From positions 1-63,359 of the forward strand of contig NZ_WQPL01000001.1 in the NCBI RefSeq assembly GCF_018785245.1: DNA of 63,359 bases, written 5' to 3'. Numbering within the stretch: position 1 is the stretch's first letter; each line of letters begins with the position of its first letter. The notes under the pieces were generated by a model, which was not told where the DNA came from, searched no databases, and saw only the letters and a list, made by a program, of their open reading frames with translations. A program made the translations under genes and the position numbers. The stretch comes from Collinsella aerofaciens. GTDB taxonomy: Bacteria > Actinomycetota > Coriobacteriia > Coriobacteriales > Coriobacteriaceae. Shown here one piece after another: positions 58,141 to 63,359 of the stretch.

Positions 58141-58164
58141 AATAATCCTCAGCTGGGGATTATT
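58141..58164 (-). terminator. Hairpin between the EamA gene and kup
   Basis: An 8-bp stem AATAATCC/GGATTATT with a TCAGCTGG loop lies just downstream of the EamA stop on the minus strand and upstream of the kup promoter. No T run, so this is a weak call. Confidence 0.5.
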
Positions 58165-58198
58165 TATCTACGCAGGTAGTATTTCAAAGCAGGGGCTT

Positions 58199-59110
58199 TT
58201 AAGCACGTACTGTCTGGGCGATGCCAGCCTTGGCGTTTGCGCGTTTGCCGGCGAGTTCGCAAAAAATCGCGCCGCCGATGATAAACGCGGCGCCCATCAG
58301 GCGGACCGGTGTTATGGCTTCGCCCAAAAGGACGGCCGAGAACACGACGGCCGAAAGCGGCTCGAGGTAGCCGACGACCGCGACGGTCTGGACGGGCAGC
58401 TTGGCGACGGCACTAAAGTAGAGCAGGCAACCAATGCCGGTGTTGACGACGCCGAGCATGACGACGGCGCGCCAATCAATACTGGCGGCGACGCCGGCGG
58501 ACAGGAATGAGGGAGCGCCCTGCGTGATGAGCGTGAGGACCAGCGCGGTCACAAAGGCGGCGCTCACCTGGAGCGTGGAGTTCTCGAGGCCTTCGATGTG
58601 TGGCGCACCCTTGCTAGCGATGACCATCAGCGCATAGCAAAATGCCGAGGCGATACCGCAGGCGATACCCGCAATGGGCATATTGCCGCCTAGACCTTGT
58701 GCTGCAATGAGAAAAGCACCGCAAGCAACGGCGATAAAGCCGGCGATTTTGCCGCCGGTCAGCTTTTCGCCAAAGATGAGCGGGGAGAGCGCCATGACAA
58801 TGATGGGGCCGCAGTAGTACAGCAGCGAGGATACGCCGACGCCGATCGTCTGATAGGCGCGGAACAGGAAAATCCAGCTGGCGCCCAGTGCGGCTCCCGA
58901 GAGAAGGAGTGCTGCGGCTTCGCGGGGACGAGATGGTGCCTGCAACTTATGGCTTTGGGTGATGGCGAGGATGGTGACAAGCGAGAGCGCGCCCAAAAAC
59001 GTGCGTAGTAGCACGATATCGGAGCTCGGCAGCGCGATGGCAGCGGCGATGATGCCGTTGGAGCCAAACAATAGCAATGCTGCTAAGTACGTAAACAGTC
59101 CGTTGTCCAT
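58199..59110 (-). CDS. EamA-family (DMT) exporter, second copy
   Basis: A 303-residue ten-TM transporter in two EamA halves: YLAALLLFGSNGIIAAAIALPSSDIVLLRTFLGA in repeat 1 and VVNTGIGCLLYFSAVAKLPVQTVAVVGYLEPLSAVVFSAVLLGE in repeat 2. It resembles RhaT/YdcZ-like metabolite exporters. It is divergent from the LysR gene at 59229 (118 bp gap), as for the pair at 19015/20076. GGGGACGGAAACGC precedes the ATG. The substrate is unknown, and the two EamA proteins are not very similar in sequence. Confidence 0.85.
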   Translation of the reverse strand: MDNGLFTYLAALLLFGSNGIIAAAIALPSSDIVLLRTFLGALSLVTILAITQSHKLQAPSRPREAAALLLSGAALGASWIFLFRAYQTIGVGVSSLLYYCGPIIVMALSPLIFGEKLTGGKIAGFIAVACGAFLIAAQGLGGNMPIAGIACGIASAFCYALMVIASKGAPHIEGLENSTLQVSAAFVTALVLTLITQGAPSFLSAGVAASIDWRAVVMLGVVNTGIGCLLYFSAVAKLPVQTVAVVGYLEPLSAVVFSAVLLGEAITPVRLMGAAFIIGGAIFCELAGKRANAKAGIAQTVRA

Positions 59111-59228
59111 GCGTTTCCGTCCCCTCTATATTCGAGCATGTTCACTATGGGTGAACTGGTAATAGAAGAAAAGCGAATATAATGCATGGCAAACATGATA
59201 AAAACGCATGTAAAGGTTGAGGGGTGCC

Positions 59229-60086
59229 GTGGAAACGAATATTCAAAAGATGCAGGTGCTGCTGGAGACGGTGCGCGCCGGAAGCTTTACGCGTGCTGCC
59301 GAGCGCCTGAGCTATTCGAAATCGGGCGTGAGCCGTATGGTGGCCGATCTCGAGGCCGACTGGGGCTTTAAGGTGCTCGACCGCAGTCGCGAGGGCGTAG
59401 TACTTTCTGCCGATGGACGGCAAGTTATGCCTGCGGTTGAGGCGTTATGCGAGGAATTCGTTCGCTTGCAGCGACGGGTGGATGAGATGCGCGGGCTCAT
59501 GCGCGGTAAAATCTGCATCGGTACGTTTTCGAGCGTGGCGACCCACGTGCTGCCGCCGGTGATTGCGCGCTTTCGCGCCGATCACCCGGACGTCGATTAC
59601 GAGTTGCTGATGGGCGATTACTCAGAGATTGAACAATGGGTGGCAGAGGGCCGCTGCGATCTGGGCTTTATCCCGCGTGAACCCCGAGAAAACGGCATGG
59701 CATCGCGGTCTTTGGTGCGCGACGAGTTGATGGCGGTAGTGCCGGCGGACTCTTTGCTTGCCACGGCGGAGGTCGTTTCTCTTGCCGATTTAGCCAACGA
59801 GCAGTTTATTCTGCTAGAACGAGGCACCGATGATGAGATTACGCCGCTGTTTCGCCGCGCAGGCCTGGCGGTGCGCTCTAAGCTGTCGACCTGGGATGAC
59901 TATGCGATTATGGCTATGGTCGAGGACGGCCTGGGCGTGAGCATTCTTCCCGCGCTCATCTTGCGCCGCTGCCAGTTCGATGTTGCCGTGCGCCCACTCG
60001 AGGGGCATCCCCATCGGCAGATCAACGCCATATATCGAACGGCCGATGTTTCGCTTGCTGCCGCCCGTTTCCTCGAATACCTCTAA
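59229..60086 (+). CDS. LysR-type regulator, divergent to the second EamA exporter
   Basis: A 285-residue LysR protein. The HTH is MQVLLETVRAGSFTRAAERLSYSKSGVSRMVADLEADWG, then FKVLDRSREGVVLSADGRQV. The effector domain has RGKICIGTFSSVATHVLPPVI and DYAIMAMVEDGLGVSIL, close to the LysR at 20076, so the two pairs arose by duplication or shared descent. The start is GTG at 59229 with GAGGGGTGCC upstream. The divergent EamA gene is its likely target. Confidence 0.87.
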   Translation: METNIQKMQVLLETVRAGSFTRAAERLSYSKSGVSRMVADLEADWGFKVLDRSREGVVLSADGRQVMPAVEALCEEFVRLQRRVDEMRGLMRGKICIGTFSSVATHVLPPVIARFRADHPDVDYELLMGDYSEIEQWVAEGRCDLGFIPREPRENGMASRSLVRDELMAVVPADSLLATAEVVSLADLANEQFILLERGTDDEITPLFRRAGLAVRSKLSTWDDYAIMAMVEDGLGVSILPALILRRCQFDVAVRPLEGHPHRQINAIYRTADVSLAAARFLEYL

Positions 60087-60174
60087 ACGTGTGCGTGTCA
60101 TTGTCCGCTTTGGGCAAATCTCAGAGTCCGGCGCATTTTCTTATGAAATTGAACTTCCCGATAATGCGCCGCGC

Positions 60175-60180
60175 TATACT
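60175..60180 (+). promoter_or_regulatory. Candidate -10 box (TATACT) of the XRE-AlaA gene
   Basis: TATACT predicts a start near 60187, just before the 20-bp TTGAAC palindrome. TTGAAC at 60149-60154 is a half-site and a possible -35 at a long spacing. Confidence 0.5.
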
Positions 60181-60188
60181 GCTGCCTA

Positions 60189-60208
60189 AATTGAACCCAG
60201 GTTCAATT
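60189..60208 (+). promoter_or_regulatory. TTGAAC palindrome, likely operator of the XRE-AlaA gene
   Basis: AATTGAACC-CA-GGTTCAATT is a perfect 9-bp inverted repeat at the predicted transcript start. Two more half-sites AAATTGAAC lie at 60146-60154 and 60219-60227. Three sites across one promoter and leader are a strong sign of protein binding. The downstream gene encodes an XRE DNA-binding domain, so autoregulation is likely. Confidence 0.75.
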
Positions 60209-60248
60209 CGTGTTCTATAAATTGAACTTTGCCAGCAAGGAGGTTCTA

Positions 60249-61769
60249 GTGGCCCAAGAGACGTTTAGCGATCGCCTGCGACAGGCTATGTCCGATCGCG
60301 ACGTTCGCCAGTCGGACGTGATCCGCGCATCGGAGATGCTCGGCAAAAAACTCGGCAAGAGTCAGATGAGCCAATATGTGAGCGGCAAGACGATCCCGCG
60401 GCGCGATGTGGCTGAGCTGCTCGCCCGTATTATGGAGGTCGATGTTACCTGGCTGCTTGCCGGCGACGCCGATCAAGGCGAGGCATCATCACCCCGCAAC
60501 GATTCCAAGCCCGAACCCCATCCCTCAGCTCAAATTGCAAGGAGCACCACCATGCGTACTTTTTCTAAATCCACCAAGCTCGATAACGTCCTGTATGACG
60601 TGCGCGGCCCCGTCGTCGACGAGGCCGCCCGTATGGAGGACGAGGGCGAGCGCATCCTCAAGCTCAATATCGGCAACCCGGCGCCCTTCGGTTTCCGCAC
60701 GCCCGATGAGGTCATCAAGGACATGCGCCAGCAGCTGCCCGACTGCGAAGGCTATTCCAACTCGCGTGGCCTGTTCTCCGCGCGCAAGGCGATCATGCAG
60801 TATTCGCAGATCAAAGGCCTGCCCAACGTTCAGATGGAGCATATCTACACGGGCAACGGCGTGTCCGAGCTCATTCAGCTTTCGATGAACGCGCTGCTCG
60901 ACAATGGCGACGAGATTCTGATCCCCAGCCCCGACTATCCGCTCTGGACGGCGTGCGCAACCCTTGCTGGCGGTCATCCCGTACATTATCTGTGTGATGA
61001 GCAGGCGGATTGGTATCCCGACCTGGAGGATATGGAGTCCAAGATTACGAGCGCGACCAAAGCCCTCGTTATCATCAACCCCAACAACCCCACGGGTTCT
61101 GTCTATCCGCGCGAGGTGCTCGAGGGCATCGTCGAGATTGCACGCAGGCATCAGCTGATGATCTTTGCCGATGAGATCTACGACCGCCTGTGCATGGACG
61201 GCTACGAGCACGTCTCGATTGCCTCGCTCGCTCCCGACCTGCCCTGCGTTACCTTTAGCGGCCTTTCCAAGTCGCACATGATCGCGGGCTATCGTATTGG
61301 CTGGATGGTGCTTTCGGGCAACCAGCGCTGCATGAGCGACTTCATCATGGGCATCAACATGCTCTCCAACATGCGCCTGTGCTCCAACGTGCCGGCTCAG
61401 TCGATCGTTCAGACGGCACTCGGTGGCCATCAGTCCGTTAACGACTACATCCGTCCCGGCGGCCGTGTCTACGAGCAGCGCAACTTTGTGTATGAGGCAC
61501 TCAGCAAGATTGACGGCATCTCGGTGGTTAAGCCGCGTGCGGCGTTCTACATCTTCCCCAAGATGGATGTGAAGAAGTTCAACATCACCGATGACGAGCA
61601 ATTCGCCCTTGACCTGCTGCACGAGAAGAAGATCCTGATTACGCGCGGCGGCGGCTTCAACTGGGCTGAGCCCGACCACTTCCGTATCGTGTACCTGCCG
61701 CGCATGGAAGTACTCAAAGAGTCCCTCGAAGACCTCGCCGACTTCTTCGATCATTACCGCCAAGCGTAA
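60249..61769 (+). CDS. alaA: XRE helix-turn-helix fused to an AlaA-type aminotransferase
   Basis: A 506-residue fusion. Residues about 5-70 form an XRE domain (RLRQAMSDRDVRQSDVIRASEM, QYVSGKTIPRRDVAELLARIMEVD). After a linker (74-101, ending in SAQIARST), residues 102-506 match E. coli AlaA, the alanine-synthesising aminotransferase, almost throughout: LKLNIGNPAPFGF, YTGNGVSELIQLSM, PDYPLWTA, INPNNPTGSVY, PLP Lys341 in GLSKSHMIAGYR, and NMRLCSNVPAQSIVQTALGG. The start is GTG at 60249 with AAGGAGG. A second ideal ribosome binding site (AAGGAG, 7 bases before the ATG at 60552) lies exactly where AlaA begins. Confidence 0.87.
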   Translation: MAQETFSDRLRQAMSDRDVRQSDVIRASEMLGKKLGKSQMSQYVSGKTIPRRDVAELLARIMEVDVTWLLAGDADQGEASSPRNDSKPEPHPSAQIARSTTMRTFSKSTKLDNVLYDVRGPVVDEAARMEDEGERILKLNIGNPAPFGFRTPDEVIKDMRQQLPDCEGYSNSRGLFSARKAIMQYSQIKGLPNVQMEHIYTGNGVSELIQLSMNALLDNGDEILIPSPDYPLWTACATLAGGHPVHYLCDEQADWYPDLEDMESKITSATKALVIINPNNPTGSVYPREVLEGIVEIARRHQLMIFADEIYDRLCMDGYEHVSIASLAPDLPCVTFSGLSKSHMIAGYRIGWMVLSGNQRCMSDFIMGINMLSNMRLCSNVPAQSIVQTALGGHQSVNDYIRPGGRVYEQRNFVYEALSKIDGISVVKPRAAFYIFPKMDVKKFNITDDEQFALDLLHEKKILITRGGGFNWAEPDHFRIVYLPRMEVLKESLEDLADFFDHYRQA

Positions 61770-61773
61770 CTAG

Positions 61774-61798
61774 TTCCGCCGTTCTACCGAACGGCGGA
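61774..61798 (+). terminator. Hairpin after the XRE-AlaA gene
   Basis: TCCGCCGTT-CTACC-GAACGGCGGA forms a 9-bp stem 5 bases after the stop. The T tract is weak. Confidence 0.6.
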
Positions 61799-61812
61799 CC
61801 GCTTGACGCTGC

Positions 61813-61912
61813 GCGAGCCGCATTCACACCAATCTGACGTTCAACTTCAAGGGCGCGACCAGAAGGTCAGCGCCCTTTCGTTTCACGTCACCTTGGTGCA
61901 AATGCGGCTCGC
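61813..61912. repeat. 100-bp long hairpin element
   Basis: GCGAGCCGCATT at 61813 pairs with AATGCGGCTCGC at 61901 (18 of 20 bases at the ends), GACGT/ACGTC pairs inside, and AAGGGCGC...GCGCCCTT with GACC/GGTC forms the top around AGAA. The whole 100 bases fold into one interrupted stem between the convergent alaA and deformylase genes. Size and plan resemble the element at 54518, but the sequences differ. Confidence 0.65.
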
Positions 61913-61995
61913 TCGCTGTCGTATACTCAGCCTGCGTCGTTATCATGGTCCATTAGGGACGGAGGAAAACAGATCATTTTCCTTGACTCGCGGAA

Positions 61996-62406
61996 CTATA
62001 TAACGACGCCATTGCAGTGGTCGATTTCGTGCTGGATGATCTCGGCGGTGTAGCCCGAGAAGTTTTTGATGCGGTGAACGAAGTTCTCGTCCAAATACTC
62101 AACCTTAATGCGGCGATAGCGGGTACAGGGACGCTCGCCGGTCAGCGAGAGGCATCCTTCGCTCGTCTGATAGGCATTGACCTGCTCAAGAATTTGAGGG
62201 TTGTACATCAGGAGTGTCCTGTTGCCGTCCTTTACGCAGATGATGCGTTTGCGCACGCCGATCATGTTGGCGGCGAGGCCCACGCACTCGCGCTCATGCT
62301 CGTGGAGTGTATCCAGGAGATCCTGCCCGGTTGCGGCATCGTCGGGTCCCGCGTCTTCGGAAGGCAGGCGCAAAAAGAACTCGGATTTCATGATGGGCTT
62401 AATCAT
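61996..62406 (-). CDS. def: Peptide deformylase
   Basis: A 136-residue metalloenzyme that removes the formyl group from nascent proteins. All three motifs are intact: GLAANMIG (motif 1, with Asn in place of the usual Gln), SEGCLSL (Cys85), and QHEIDHCNG (His126, Glu127, His130). It is shorter than typical Def (150-190), lacking the C-terminal helix, as in some class III forms. AAGGAGCCCGCC lies before the ATG. It is one of two Def-fold genes in the window, and the only one with a full active site. Confidence 0.88.
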   Translation of the reverse strand: MIKPIMKSEFFLRLPSEDAGPDDAATGQDLLDTLHEHERECVGLAANMIGVRKRIICVKDGNRTLLMYNPQILEQVNAYQTSEGCLSLTGERPCTRYRRIKVEYLDENFVHRIKNFSGYTAEIIQHEIDHCNGVVI

Positions 62407-62620
62407 GGCGGGCTCCTTAAGGTGGACACGTTTGGTTCAGGCCATGATACCGCGACATGTCGCATTAATGTGTGCACATAGATTCTGCAGCTAGATTGGA
62501 TGGCGACACCATAAACTAATGGACGTTTTGCCGAGAGGCATGAATGTTTAAAGCGCAAAGAGTGCGCGACGGGCCCCGCGAATGGGGCGATGATGCCCGA
62601 GAGGGCCAAGAAGGAGTCTC

Positions 62621-63359
62621 ATGTCCGAGAACGAAGAGATCATGAACGAGACCGAGAACGAGACCATGACTGCCGAGGTCGAGGCAGTCGAGACCGTGGA
62701 GACCGAAGCTGCCGAGGTTGAGGCTGCTGACGAGGTTTCCGCCGAGGAGGAGGCCGAGGTTGTCGAGGCCGCCGTTGATTACGATGACGAAGAGCTGATG
62801 GACAAGATGCAGAAGGCCGCCCGTCTGCTGCGTAGCCGTCGCTTTGCTATTTCCAAGGAGGAGGAGGCCAAGGCCGAGCGCATGGCGAACATCGAGCGCG
62901 CCATCAAGCTTCTTGACCTCAAGCCCAAGATGGAGCAGAAGGAAATGTCCGACCTGCTGGGCATGCGCCTTCGTGAGCTCGATGGCCTGATGGCCGAGGC
63001 CGAGGCCGCCGATCTGGTCGGCCGCATCGACGACGCCGAGGGCGATATGCGCAAGATTGTTGTCTTCGCCGCCGAGGATGCCGCTGAGGGCCTGGTTGAG
63101 CTTGCCAACAAGAAGGAGAAGCTCCTGCCCGAGCTTTCTTACGAGGAGGCCACCGAGCTGATGGCCGCTCTCGATAAGGTTATCGCTCCGCTCGTCGCCA
63201 TGGGTCTGGACGAGGATCGCGGTCCTCGCGGCGGTCGTGACGATCGCGGTGGCCGTGGCGGCGACCGTGGCGGTCGCGGCGGCTTTGGCGATCGTGGTGG
63301 CCGTGGTGGCGACCGCGGCGGTCGCGGCGGCGACCGTGGCGGCCGTGGCGGCTTTGGTG
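62621..63359 (+). CDS. RGG-repeat protein with acidic N-terminus (partial)
   Basis: An open frame that runs off the right edge, 246 full codons seen. The first 60 residues are highly acidic (ENETENETMTAEVEAVETVE). The middle (about 65-195) is a mostly helical part, KMEQKEMSDLLGMRLREL and ELSYEEATELMAALDKVIAPL. From about residue 200 it turns into RGG repeats (GGDRGGRGGFGDRGGRGG). RGG tails usually bind RNA, so an RNA-associated role is likely, but I recognise no named family. AAGGAGTCTC lies before the ATG. The 214-bp gap before it holds nothing else clear. Confidence 0.7.
   Translation, partial: MSENEEIMNETENETMTAEVEAVETVETEAAEVEAADEVSAEEEAEVVEAAVDYDDEELMDKMQKAARLLRSRRFAISKEEEAKAERMANIERAIKLLDLKPKMEQKEMSDLLGMRLRELDGLMAEAEAADLVGRIDDAEGDMRKIVVFAAEDAAEGLVELANKKEKLLPELSYEEATELMAALDKVIAPLVAMGLDEDRGPRGGRDDRGGRGGDRGGRGGFGDRGGRGGDRGGRGGDRGGRGGFG

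Noticed and set aside
58042-58198. c-di-AMP (ydaO) riboswitch before kup
   Set aside because: The 157-bp leader is too short and lacks the conserved ydaO blocks. Only an AT-rich promoter and a small hairpin are seen.
1-63359. tRNA, rRNA, prophage or complete insertion sequence
   Set aside because: No cloverleaf with a GGTTCGAATCC-type arm, no rRNA stretch, no integrase or transposase with its catalytic motif was found on reading both strands.

Overview
The window is about 63 kb of GC-rich bacterial chromosome, packed with genes on both strands. It looks like a gut Coriobacteriia genome, most likely Collinsella. That is inferred from the GC-rich codon use, the TACAAT-type -10 boxes, a choloylglycine/bile salt hydrolase, many short palindromes with a GGGAC core, and three long GGDEF/EAL proteins. 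No rRNA or tRNA gene, CRISPR array, prophage or intact transposase is visible.

Layout. 0.1-2.1 kb: glutaredoxin, an XRE/zinc-ribbon/TipAS regulator and TrmO. 2.2-10 kb: a PatB/MalY C-S lyase, a solute-binding lipoprotein overlapping a hybrid histidine kinase, a flavin-binding NimA-like protein, and a second hybrid kinase with the solute-binding domains built in. 10.2-14.8 kb: a K+ channel, a LOG protein, a ClC channel, and a GntR-ABC-permease operon. 15-18.9 kb: release factor 3, a YhhQ-type queuosine-precursor transporter with a structured leader, a short-chain dehydrogenase, and Ung. 19-26 kb: an EamA exporter with a divergent LysR, a MATE pump, two rRNA methyltransferases, small membrane proteins and a GNAT enzyme. 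26.2-33.8 kb: a TetM-like GTPase, then two paralogous AAA ATPases flanking a UvrA2-like ABC protein, each unit bounded by GGGAC palindromes, then TrmL. 33.9-36.1 kb: a CobW GTPase, an ArsC/Spx-like protein and an Fe-S/flavodoxin-type reductase. 36.2-43.6 kb: three tandem c-di-GMP proteins. 43.8-47.1 kb: patatin, a four-unit array of imperfect hairpins, and a thiamine salvage operon (thiM, MTH1187-type, thiE) behind a TPP riboswitch and terminator. 47.2-54 kb: a HAD phosphatase, LysR, a MetE-like zinc methyltransferase, UraA, an esterase and an AzgA-like purine permease. 54.1-62.4 kb: a deformylase homologue lacking its catalytic Glu, the bile salt hydrolase, Kup, a second EamA/LysR pair, an XRE-AlaA fusion, and an intact deformylase. 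The right edge cuts an RGG-repeat protein.

How it fits together. The region is mostly housekeeping: translation (PrfC, TrmO, TrmL, RlmA, RsmJ, Def), nucleobase, K+ and thiamine uptake, and sulfur/methionine metabolism, mixed with sensory proteins (two hybrid kinases and three GGDEF proteins). The least explained parts are the palindrome-bounded ATPase/UvrA2 island, the XRE-AlaA fusion with an apparent internal translation start and its own TTGAAC operator, the hairpin array after the patatin gene, two ~100-bp hairpins, and the pseudoknot-like leader of the YhhQ gene. All functions are assigned from motifs and context read by eye. No database search was run.
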